Positions 6,801-13,117 of a DNA stretch of 14,967 nt are shown piece after piece. Position 1 is the stretch's first letter. Each line of letters opens with the position of its first letter. This stretch comes from Pseudomonadota bacterium (GTDB lineage Bacteria > Pseudomonadota > Gammaproteobacteria > Burkholderiales > SHXO01). The position numbers and the translations under genes are program-made. The notes under the pieces were generated by a model. That model had not been told where the DNA came from. It did not search any database and worked only from the letters and a program-made list of their open reading frames with translations. The stretch spans positions 1-14,967 of the forward strand of contig JAEZCG010000256.1 in the NCBI GenBank assembly GCA_023430065.1, written 5' to 3'.

Positions 6801-8267
6801 ATGAACTTGAAGCGCAAGCTGCTTCCGCTCGCCCTCGCCGCTGCATTCTTCGGGGCGGGTTGGGGCGTATCCCACCTGGACGTATTCCCAGGTCCCGCAC
6901 ACGCCCAGCAGGCGCCGGTGCATACCACGCCTGCGACCGGTGCCGATCGTGCCGCCGTAGCCATCCCCGACTTCACTTCGCTGGTCAAGCAGCACGGCCC
7001 GGCAGTGGTGAACATCCAGGTCGAGCGCAGCCAGGAGACCGCGTTGTCGCCGCAGCCCGCACCTGAAGGTGCCACGCCATTCCCGTTCCCATTCCCGTTC
7101 CAGCCGCCGATGCCTGGCGCTCCGAACGCCATGCCGCAGCAGGCACAGGGCTCGGGCTTCATCATCAGCCCCGACGGCTACTTGCTCACCAATGCGCACG
7201 TCGTGAGCAATGGAGACGACATCACCGTGCAGCTGACGGACAAGCGCGAATTCAAGGCAAAGCTGATCGGAGCCGACCGCCGCACCGACGTGGCGGTGCT
7301 AAAGATCGACGCGAGCGATCTGCCCACCGTCAAGATCGGCAATCCCGAGAACGTGCAGGTCGGCGAGTGGGTGGCGGCGATCGGATCGCCGTTCGGCTTC
7401 GAGAACACGATCTCCGCAGGGATCGTGGGCGCCAAGGGTCGTTCGCTGCCCGCAGAGACCTATGTGCCCTACCTGCAGACCGATGTCGCGGTGAACCCCG
7501 GAAACTCCGGTGGCCCGCTGTTCAATCTGAACGGTGAGGTCATCGGCATCAACTCGCAGATCTACAGCCGCACCGGCGGCTACATGGGGTTGTCGTTCGC
7601 GATCCCCATCGACATCGCGATGGATGTCGCGCAGCAGCTTCGCACCACTGGCAAGGTCACGCGTGGGCGCCTCGGTGTGCAGATCCAGGGCCTGAATCCG
7701 GATCTCGCGAAGTCGTTCGGCCTCGATCATCCCAACGGTGCGCTCGTGGCGAACGTCGAGAAGAACAGCCCGGCACAGAAGGCGGGCCTGGAATCGGGTG
7801 ACGTGATCTTGCAGTACAACGACAAGCAGATCGTCGATTCCAGCGATCTGCCGGTCGTCGTCGCCAAGACCAAGCCTGGCACCGAGGCAAAGCTGAAGAT
7901 CTGGCGCAAGGGTGAGCAGCGCGAGATTTCGATCACGGTGGGCGAACTGGAGCCGGAGAAGGCGGTGGTTGCCGCGACCAACGGGGCCGCGCCGGCCGGC
8001 AAGCTCGGGCTGGCGGTGCAGGATCTGACGGATCAGCAGCGCGAGAAGCTGGATGTCAAGGGCGGTGTGGTCGTCGGGTCCGCTCAGGGTCCGGCTGCAC
8101 GCGCGGGCATCCAGCGCGGCGATGTGGTGATCGCAGTCAACGGACAAGAGATCGAGTCGGCTTCGCAGTTCAAGGGGCTGGTGGACAATGCACAGCCGGG
8201 CAAGCCGGTGGCCCTGCTCATCCAGCGCGGAGAAAACCGCATTTACGTGCCGGTGAACATAGGTTGA
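6801..8267 (+). CDS. degQ: DegQ/MucD-type periplasmic serine protease with two PDZ domains
   Basis: This HtrA-family protease degrades or refolds damaged proteins in the periplasm. The 488-residue product has a signal peptide cut probably after AHA at 33-35. A trypsin-like domain follows with the triad His133 (LTNAHVV), Asp163 (RTDVAVLKID) and Ser236 (GNSGGPL). A first PDZ domain spans about 285-382 (RGRLGVQIQGL, then SPAQKAGLESGDVI), and a second about 400-487 (KLGLAVQDL, then GPAARAGIQRGDVVIAVNG). The length and two-PDZ layout fit MucD/DegQ rather than one-PDZ DegS. An oddity is the run of four Pro-Phe pairs at residues 93-100 in the loop before the protease core. The gene follows phoX by about 170 bases and is closed by a strong hairpin. 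I saw no clear sigma-E-type promoter. Whether it is best called degP, degQ or mucD cannot be decided from sequence alone. Confidence 0.94.
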   Translation: MNLKRKLLPLALAAAFFGAGWGVSHLDVFPGPAHAQQAPVHTTPATGADRAAVAIPDFTSLVKQHGPAVVNIQVERSQETALSPQPAPEGATPFPFPFPFQPPMPGAPNAMPQQAQGSGFIISPDGYLLTNAHVVSNGDDITVQLTDKREFKAKLIGADRRTDVAVLKIDASDLPTVKIGNPENVQVGEWVAAIGSPFGFENTISAGIVGAKGRSLPAETYVPYLQTDVAVNPGNSGGPLFNLNGEVIGINSQIYSRTGGYMGLSFAIPIDIAMDVAQQLRTTGKVTRGRLGVQIQGLNPDLAKSFGLDHPNGALVANVEKNSPAQKAGLESGDVILQYNDKQIVDSSDLPVVVAKTKPGTEAKLKIWRKGEQREISITVGELEPEKAVVAATNGAAPAGKLGLAVQDLTDQQREKLDVKGGVVVGSAQGPAARAGIQRGDVVIAVNGQEIESASQFKGLVDNAQPGKPVALLIQRGENRIYVPVNIG

Positions 8268-8302
8268 CGTCACTCGGCCAGCCTGGCTGAGATCGACAAC
8301 GA

Positions 8303-8330
8303 CGAAGGGGGCGCGAGTGCGCCCCCTTCG
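8303..8330. terminator. Bidirectional hairpin terminator between degQ and psiF
   Basis: A perfect 12-base-pair stem (CGAAGGGGGCGC and its complement) closes on the loop GAGT. It lies 35 bases after the degQ stop and 22 bases beyond the stop of the opposing small gene, so it can serve both. On the plus strand it is followed only by a short CATTTC stretch, on the minus strand by TCGTTGTC. Confidence 0.8.
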
Positions 8331-8352
8331 CATTTCAGGCTCCGGGCGGAGC

Positions 8353-8556
8353 TCAGGACTTCGACAGGCAGGTGCTCATGAACTTCTTGCGCTCCTCGCC
8401 CTTGAGGCTCTTGCTCTTTGCCTCGGCGTTGCATTCCTTCATCTTCTGCTGCTGCGCCGTGACCGGCTTCTCCCTGACCGGCTCACTGGCCTCCTGAGCG
8501 ATGGCCGGAGCGGCCAGGGCCGTCAGTGCGAGTACGACTGCGAAGCGACGAAACAT
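8353..8556 (-). CDS. PsiF-repeat small exported protein
   Basis: The 67-residue product starts with a signal peptide (hydrophobic core about residues 5-18, cut after AIA near residue 20). The mature part contains one PsiF repeat: QQQKMKECNAEA, then KSLKGEERKKFMSTCL, with the two cysteines that normally pair. In E. coli psiF lies beside phoA and is induced by phosphate starvation; its molecular function is not known. Here it sits near phoX but on the other strand, with degQ between. The ATG at 8556 is chosen because GGGGGA lies four bases upstream on the minus strand and because it starts directly with the signal peptide; an ATG four codons earlier has no such site. Confidence 0.88.
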   Translation of the reverse strand: MFRRFAVVLALTALAAPAIAQEASEPVREKPVTAQQQKMKECNAEAKSKSLKGEERKKFMSTCLSKS

Positions 8557-8573
8557 GGATTCCCCCAACAGTT

Positions 8574-8619
8574 GGCACTGCGTCGAACCGCTGCGGCCGC
8601 GGGTTCGCCCGGCAGTGCC
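8574..8619. repeat. Nested inverted repeat between the larA-like gene and psiF
   Basis: GGCACTGC (8574-8581) pairs perfectly with GCAGTGCC (8612-8619), and inside it CGAACC (8584-8589) pairs with GGTTCG (8602-8607). The whole makes a two-part stem about 46 bases long. It lies 21 bases downstream of the larA-like stop and 17 bases upstream of the psiF ATG on the minus strand. It may end the larA-like transcript or structure the psiF leader. No T-run follows in the minus-strand direction. Confidence 0.55.
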
Positions 8620-8640
8620 TGGAGGAGTCCAGTCGCCGGA

Positions 8641-9963
8641 TCAGGCCGCCGCCGCATGCGGAGTGAGTGTCAGCGCCGGAAGGAGGCCATTCGCATCGAA
8701 CGGCATCGCCGCCGGTTCCGACACGATCTCGAATCGATCCGGCCGCGAACCAACCTCGGCAAGGAGCGACTCGGACACCTGGATCTCGGCGAGCTGCAGC
8801 GTGTTGCGAATGCGCACGATGCGGCAGTCTTGCGGTTTCACGCGGACCACTGTCTTGATGGCCAGCGCAATCGCCTCGCGATCCGTGTTCATGATCATCG
8901 GAATGGCGGCACCATCCAGATTGCAGGACGTAATGATGTTTGCGTAGGTCGATGGGACGTCGAGTTCGCGGTACAGGCGCATGGTGATGACGTCCGCGGA
9001 ACCGATTCCCGTCGCGTTGCCCATGGTCTCTCGCGTGAGACCGAGCACGACGATCTTCTTCACTGCGGGTTTGGCGCTCCACTGCACGGCCCGCCGGTTG
9101 CGCCCCGTGATGTTCGGATCGAAGCCTGCGCCGCTGATGTTCTTGCCCATTTCGTCGATGACGAGCACGTCGATCTCGTCGAAGCCGATGCGTGGCATAT
9201 GCTGCTTGGCCATCGCCTGCAACTCGGGCTCGCGCGCGGCAAGACGGTCCGCGGGCACGATCTCGATGTGCGCGGTTTCGTCGTACGCGTTCTCCACGAT
9301 CCCTACGCCGAAGAGCACGTTGCGCGCGCGGATGTTGACGTCGCGAACGTTGGGCAGCAACTCGGGGAACCGATCCATGCCATGCAGGTGATAGGTCGAA
9401 GCGCCGACGATCTTTCCGATGCCGATGGCAAGCATCTTGGTGAGCCCGCTTTCCGTGGCGCCCCGAAAGCCGGTGTGCGGCTTGATCCGATTGATCACCA
9501 CCACTGCATCCGCCTCTGCCGCGTGCCGGTCCATGTGCACGGGAGTGCCGTCCTCCAGATGGCCGACGACCACCGTGTCCATGGTCGCCTTAACCGGGAC
9601 GCCGGTGGAGGCTTCGGTGATGCCATAGCTCTCCAGGACCTTGCGCTGACCTTCGGCTGTGGCGGCGCCATGGCTGCCCATGCAGGGGAAGACGAACGGT
9701 CGCGCGCCCAGCGCCGTCAACTCCTTGATTACCGACTTCGCGATCTCGGCGATGTTGGCGATGCCCCGGCTGCCGCAGCCGACTGCGACGGTCTGGCCGG
9801 GCTTGACCCGTGCGCGAATCTCCGGCCGCTGGAACTCGCGTGCGATGGCGCCGGCGATGTCGTGCAGGCGCTGGGCCTGGAATTTCTGGCGCACGTTGAC
9901 CATCCGCGGGAGCGGGAAATCGAGCCCGCCGGCGATGTTTACGTCGATATGGTCCGGGATCAT
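8641..9963 (-). CDS. Divergent LarA-like (DUF2088) protein, putative nickel-pincer 2-hydroxyacid racemase
   Basis: The 440-residue protein belongs to the lactate racemase (LarA) superfamily but is far from the canonical branch. GCGSRG at 62-67 and GSHGAATAEGQ at 96-106 take the places of the LarA D-x-x-R and catalytic-histidine (TGLHRP) segments, with His98 likely catalytic. NRIKPHTGFRGATESGLTKML at 158-178 resembles the second-histidine and cofactor-lysine region, with His163 and Lys176 as candidates. Later conserved-looking stretches are VIDEMGKNISGAGFDPN at 268-284 and LGLTRETMGNATGIGSAD at 307-324. No signal peptide or membrane segment is visible, so it is cytoplasmic. GAGGG lies upstream of the ATG. 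It follows larA on the same strand by about 200 bases. Its substrate cannot be predicted; racemisation or epimerisation of a 2-hydroxyacid is inferred from the family only. Confidence 0.8.
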   Translation of the reverse strand: MIPDHIDVNIAGGLDFPLPRMVNVRQKFQAQRLHDIAGAIAREFQRPEIRARVKPGQTVAVGCGSRGIANIAEIAKSVIKELTALGARPFVFPCMGSHGAATAEGQRKVLESYGITEASTGVPVKATMDTVVVGHLEDGTPVHMDRHAAEADAVVVINRIKPHTGFRGATESGLTKMLAIGIGKIVGASTYHLHGMDRFPELLPNVRDVNIRARNVLFGVGIVENAYDETAHIEIVPADRLAAREPELQAMAKQHMPRIGFDEIDVLVIDEMGKNISGAGFDPNITGRNRRAVQWSAKPAVKKIVVLGLTRETMGNATGIGSADVITMRLYRELDVPSTYANIITSCNLDGAAIPMIMNTDREAIALAIKTVVRVKPQDCRIVRIRNTLQLAEIQVSESLLAEVGSRPDRFEIVSEPAAMPFDANGLLPALTLTPHAAAA

Positions 9964-10013
9964 CTGTCTGCCCTCGCGGGATGGTAGCGATGCGCGCAGT
10001 CTATCAAACGCAA

Positions 10014-10047
10014 TCGACCGTCACGTCGATTCGGGCGTGACGGTCGA
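10014..10047. terminator. Stem-loop between the two larA-type genes
   Basis: TCGACCGTCACG and CGTGACGGTCGA form a perfect 12-base-pair stem with a 10-base loop. On the minus strand it is 113 bases after the larA stop and about 50 bases before the downstream larA-like gene. The minus-strand sequence after the stem is moderately T-rich (TTGCGTTTGATAG). It could be a terminator separating the two genes, or an operator or leader for the downstream one. Confidence 0.45.
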
Positions 10048-10160
10048 GTCGGCGACTTGCGGTAGGCTGAGCGTGGCAGCCCGGCGGCAATGACATAAGC
10101 ATGTAGATGAGTGTGGCACGCCGAGAAGAATTATGCAAGCGGCATGCAGTGCGGGCTGGG

Positions 10161-11447
10161 TCAGGCGCCGGGGCCGTACACCGGGACGACGTAGGGACCT
10201 TCCGGAATGATCGCCAGGGCCGGGTCGCCGGACTCCCGGACACAGCGCTCGATGGTCTCCTGGACGTCGTCGATCACATTGACGCCAGTCAATGAGCGCG
10301 CGGCTGGAGACAGGCCGCCGGCATAGAGGTGGACGTTGCCTGCCCGCATGGGCTTGAGCTGCATCTGTGTCTGCCACTCGTCGATGTCGGCGTGTGACTT
10401 GGCGGAGATGTCCTGGAAAAAGCCCTCCGGTCCCCTTGCGATCAGACGCCGCTGCGCGTCCAAGTACTCGGCCGACCCCATTCCTTCCGAGCACTCGGAG
10501 AGGACGATGAGATTGCCGCCCGGTTCGAGGATGTCGACCGGTGCGACCATGCCCTTCACGGTCTGGTAGTAAGTCTTGTCCAGAGGGTAGCCGGCCGCGC
10601 CGGTGACAACCGTCTTGAAGCGTCGGGGAACCGCCACGCGCGCGTAGTCGCGGATGAACTCCACCGCCTGGGCATGGCTCGTCACCACCTCGCCGTAGTT
10701 GACGAAGGACAGGCTCCGGTGCTCGTCGATCACGACATTGACCGCCAGCACCTCGCCGAGCATCGCGACGATCTCGAGTTGTTCGCGATGCAGCGGGTTG
10801 CCCTCGAGCACGCAGTTTTCCGCCTGGGGATGCGACATGAAGCGTGCGTTGTGGAATGTGGTGATCGTCTGCGCATGCGCGATGCCCGGTGCGATCACCT
10901 TGCGCCCTCCGGAATACCCTGCCATGAAGTGCGGTTCCACCAGCCCGGTGACGATGCGCAGATCGGCATCGACGAAGCGACGGTCGAGTCGAACGACCGT
11001 GCCGCTTCGGGTGGTGCCCACAAGCACATGATCGTCATCGTGGCGGGCAAAATGGTTCTCGACCCGCACCGTCCGCAGAACCCAGGGATCGCCGACCAGC
11101 TCGGCCAGTTCCGCGCCTTCGTTCGGCCGATGCAGTCCGGTGGCGACCAGGACCGTGATCTTCTCGGGCGCCATCCCCGCGTCCAAGAGCGTGCGCACGA
11201 TGCGGGGCAGCAACAATCCATTGGGGACAGGGCGCGTGATGTCGCAGATCAGCACGCACGCCGATCGCGCTGCGGCGGCGCGCGTTCGCAGAACAGGCGC
11301 CCCAAGGGGAGACGCCAGCGCCTCGTCGACGGCCTGGCCTGGATCGGCGAGAACCGGCATGGCCGGCTTGCGAATGACGCTGGCGTCCCACCCATCCCGA
11401 ATGTGGATCGGGAAAGTCCCCTTGCCATAGCTGATGTCGACTTGCAT
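10161..11447 (-). CDS. larA: Nickel-dependent lactate racemase family protein (LarA)
   Basis: LarA interconverts D- and L-lactate, or another 2-hydroxyacid in many homologues, with a covalently bound nickel-pincer nucleotide made by LarB, LarE and LarC. The 428-residue protein keeps the counterparts of the Lactobacillus plantarum active site: ICDITRPVPN (Asp69, Arg72), ATGLHRPN (His106), VEPHFMAGYSGGRKVIAPG (His173 and the cofactor lysine Lys183), TITTFHN (His199, nickel ligand), DKTYYQTVKG (Lys291 or Lys298) and DEWQ (Trp358). It is cytoplasmic. The ATG at 11447 is preceded by GAGGG at proper spacing and starts the conserved N-terminus (MQVDISYGKG). A frame extension to 11513 has no support. 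No larB, larC, larE or lactate permease is in the window. Substrate could be lactate, malate, 2-hydroxyglutarate or others. Confidence 0.9.
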   Translation of the reverse strand: MQVDISYGKGTFPIHIRDGWDASVIRKPAMPVLADPGQAVDEALASPLGAPVLRTRAAAARSACVLICDITRPVPNGLLLPRIVRTLLDAGMAPEKITVLVATGLHRPNEGAELAELVGDPWVLRTVRVENHFARHDDDHVLVGTTRSGTVVRLDRRFVDADLRIVTGLVEPHFMAGYSGGRKVIAPGIAHAQTITTFHNARFMSHPQAENCVLEGNPLHREQLEIVAMLGEVLAVNVVIDEHRSLSFVNYGEVVTSHAQAVEFIRDYARVAVPRRFKTVVTGAAGYPLDKTYYQTVKGMVAPVDILEPGGNLIVLSECSEGMGSAEYLDAQRRLIARGPEGFFQDISAKSHADIDEWQTQMQLKPMRAGNVHLYAGGLSPAARSLTGVNVIDDVQETIERCVRESGDPALAIIPEGPYVVPVYGPGA

Positions 11448-11610
11448 GCGAACCCTCAATTTGGCACCGACCGGACCGATGATCAGTGCGGGAAGCCAAC
11501 CGGGTGTGCGCACGACTTATGCTTGTAGCGGGCCCGGAAGCGTGTATTCGGTAACTGATTGTATTGAAAACTTTCTGGCCGGGCCACGCTCGGCGAACCT
11601 AGGAGCGTCC

Positions 11611-11937
11611 ATGTTCCCCTGGCACAAGACCTTCGTCATTTCCGCCCTGGTGGTCGCACTGGGCGTTCCGCATGCGTATGCCCTGGATCAAGAGCAGGTA
11701 CGCCGCGAACCGTCGTCCGGCGAAGTGCTGGTGGACGCCGTCATTGCCCGTCCGATCGGCCTGCTGACGACGATCGTGGGGGCGGCCGCCTTCGTGGTGT
11801 CGCTGCCCTTTACCCTGCCCAGCAAGAGCGTCGACCGCGCCAAGGAGGCCCTGGTGATGACGCCGGCGCGTTATACCTTCAAGCGTCCGATCGGCCAACT
11901 CGACTCGTGCCAGACGCTGCCGGAGAGCTGCAAGTAG
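11611..11937 (+). CDS. Small exported or membrane protein of unknown function
   Basis: The 108-residue protein has an N-terminal signal peptide (hydrophobic residues 8-22, likely cut after AYA at 22-24). A second hydrophobic stretch at about 46-68 (IARPIGLLTTIVGAAAFVV) may cross the inner membrane. The C-terminal tail is polar and has two cysteines at 100 and 107 that could form a disulphide. I recognise the general shape of small conserved betaproteobacterial proteins but no function. AGGAG sits six bases before the ATG, a good ribosome site. It diverges from larA across about 160 bases. A strong hairpin starts nine bases after the stop. Confidence 0.75.
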   Translation: MFPWHKTFVISALVVALGVPHAYALDQEQVRREPSSGEVLVDAVIARPIGLLTTIVGAAAFVVSLPFTLPSKSVDRAKEALVMTPARYTFKRPIGQLDSCQTLPESCK

Positions 11938-11945
11938 TGCTTCAT

Positions 11946-11971
11946 CCGGGCGGCCGAAGCGGCCGTCCCGG
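11946..11971. terminator. GC-rich hairpin after the small exported protein gene
   Basis: CCGGGCGGCCG pairs with CGGCCGTCCCGG around an AAG loop, with one bulged T, nine bases after the stop codon. No T-tract follows, so it is either a weak intrinsic terminator or an mRNA 3' end protecting structure. Confidence 0.5.
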
Positions 11972-11992
11972 TCCCCTGATGCGCGACCTTCC

Positions 11993-12029
11993 CGCAATCC
12001 GCGTGCGGCGATCGCACGCGCCGATTGCG
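11993..12029. repeat. Long inverted repeat in convergent spacer
   Basis: CGCAATC followed by CGCGTGCG pairs with CGCACGCG and GATTGCG, a 15-base-pair stem broken only by a two-base CC bulge, with a five-base loop (GCGAT). It is the strongest of a run of stem-loops between the small exported protein gene and the DUF3567 gene. No T-tract follows on either strand. Confidence 0.6.
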
Positions 12030-12055
12030 ACGCCTGAGCCCGTCCTGCCGATGCC

Positions 12056-12181
12056 GGTCACGCGAACGTGACCCGCGGCTGAGGCGCTCCGCAGAGCGCC
12101 CGGCAGACTGTCGAGAACGGCATCCGGTGGTGTGCTTGAACGATGCACCGGGCAACTGCTCGTCGCGCAGGACGCGCGATG
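12056..12181. other. Three further stem-loops in the same spacer
   Basis: GGTCACG/CGTGACC with a CGAA loop (12056-12073), GGCGCTC/GAGCGCC with a CGCA loop (12083-12100) and an eight-pair stem around AGGAC (12161-12181, one G-T pair) follow in order. No open frame here looks like a gene. The stretch 11938-12210 otherwise holds nothing I can name. Confidence 0.5.
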
Positions 12182-12210
12182 ACGCCCGGATCGCGCTGTC
12201 AGCGCCTGGA

Positions 12211-12444
12211 TCAGTGGAAACGCACGGGCTGCGTCAGGAGCGATTCGAAGCGGCCGAGGAACTCATCGACCGTATCGATCGTCGGGTCCTCAGAGATCAG
12301 CTGCTCGAGGGATTCCCGAAATGCATCGGCGACTTCTCCCACCAGATACCCTGTGACACCTAGGGTCTTGTCGATGAGCTCGTAGCCATTCTGGCCCGGG
12401 TATTCGACCAGGTGGTAGTGCTGGCTGTTGTAGACGATGTTCAT
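12211..12444 (-). CDS. DUF3567 family protein
   Basis: The 77-residue product matches the DUF3567 (BTH_I0359-type) family, which is known mainly from Betaproteobacteria and has no known function. The start MNIVYNSQHYHLVEY, the middle YELIDKTLGVTGYLVGEVA, and the end DEFLGRFESLLTQPV with an acidic stretch (EDPTIDTVDE) before it are characteristic. It is soluble and acidic, with no signal peptide. The ATG at 12444 begins the conserved N-terminus; a ten-residue upstream extension is basic and not conserved-looking. GGGGAG lies about ten bases before the ATG. It is useful here chiefly as a taxonomic marker. Confidence 0.85.
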   Translation of the reverse strand: MNIVYNSQHYHLVEYPGQNGYELIDKTLGVTGYLVGEVADAFRESLEQLISEDPTIDTVDEFLGRFESLLTQPVRFH

Positions 12445-12587
12445 GTCGCGCACACTCCCCGCTCTTCGCCCCATGCCAGAATGGCGGGGGCCAGACGTGT
12501 AGTCGGTTGGACAGGTAATGCCCGAGATCGTGCGTTCAAGGGCCGCGCCTGAATACGCCTGAACGCAGGATCAGCAACTTTCTTGCC

Positions 12588-12611
12588 ACCGGGGATGCCC
12601 GGTAAAGGTGG
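12588..12611 (+). promoter_or_regulatory. Leader stem-loop overlapping the ridA-family ribosome site
   Basis: ACCGGG and CCCGGT form a six-pair hairpin with a GATG loop just before the purine-rich ribosome site. An alternative pairing joins CCACC (12586-12590) with GGTGG (12607-12611), which would cover the ribosome site. The two share bases, so they could alternate. This is a pattern seen by eye only. Confidence 0.3.
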
Positions 12612-12617
12612 AAGCGA

Positions 12618-13079
12618 ATGGATATCGAGGACAACCTGCGCTCGCTGGGCCTGCAACTGCCCGAGGCGGTCGCGCCGGCATTCCAGTACGTGGCGGTTGT
12701 CGTGGACGACGGCCTCGCCTGGATAAGCGGGCAGATCCCGCGCGCGGGAAACCGCATTCTCTACACCGGAAAGGTCGGCGGCGAGGTAACGCTCGAGCAG
12801 GCCCAGGAGGCGGCACGCGCCTGCGTGCTGCAGGGGCTGAGCCAGCTCAGAGCGGCGCTGGGCGGATTCGAGCGGGTTCGTCGGGTCGTCAAGGTGACGG
12901 GCTTCGTCGCCTCGGCACCGGGCTTCGTGCAGCAGCCCAGCGTGATGGACGCAGCCTCTGAACTGCTCGTCAAGGTGCTGGGCGAGCGCGGGCGCCACGC
13001 GCGCAGCGCCATCGGCGTGGCCGAATTGCCGCGCGGTGTGCCCGTAGAAGTGGAAATGGTGGTGGCGGTCGCTCGCTGA
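12618..13079 (+). CDS. RidA/YjgF/YER057c/UK114 family protein
   Basis: The 153-residue protein belongs to the RidA superfamily, whose archetype hydrolyses reactive enamine/imine intermediates such as 2-aminoacrylate; it works as a cytoplasmic trimer. The length (RidA itself is about 128) and the end RSAIGVAELPRGVPVEVEMV fit the longer subgroup of the family. Arg129 stands where RidA has the catalytic Arg105, followed by the conserved GVAELP. The segment GLAWISGQIPR at 32-42 is the usual first core strand. Many members of this subgroup have not been tested as deaminases, so function is inferred. The start ATG follows AAAGGTGGAAG. The aldo/keto reductase gene begins 38 bases downstream on the same strand, so an operon is likely. 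Confidence 0.88.
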   Translation: MDIEDNLRSLGLQLPEAVAPAFQYVAVVVDDGLAWISGQIPRAGNRILYTGKVGGEVTLEQAQEAARACVLQGLSQLRAALGGFERVRRVVKVTGFVASAPGFVQQPSVMDAASELLVKVLGERGRHARSAIGVAELPRGVPVEVEMVVAVAR

Positions 13080-13117
13080 GCGCCGGCAGGACACGTTCGA
13101 GTATCGAGGGGAATGCG

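Noticed and set aside
8317..9987. A 556-codon open frame on the plus strand
   Set aside because: It is antisense to the LarA-like and PsiF genes. Its translation is low-complexity, rich in His, Asp and Arg, with no family motif, as is common for GC-rich shadow frames.
9964..10013. TTGATA/TACCAT promoter for the LarA-like gene on the minus strand
   Set aside because: The spacer between the two boxes is only 15 bases, so the match is too weak to report as a promoter.
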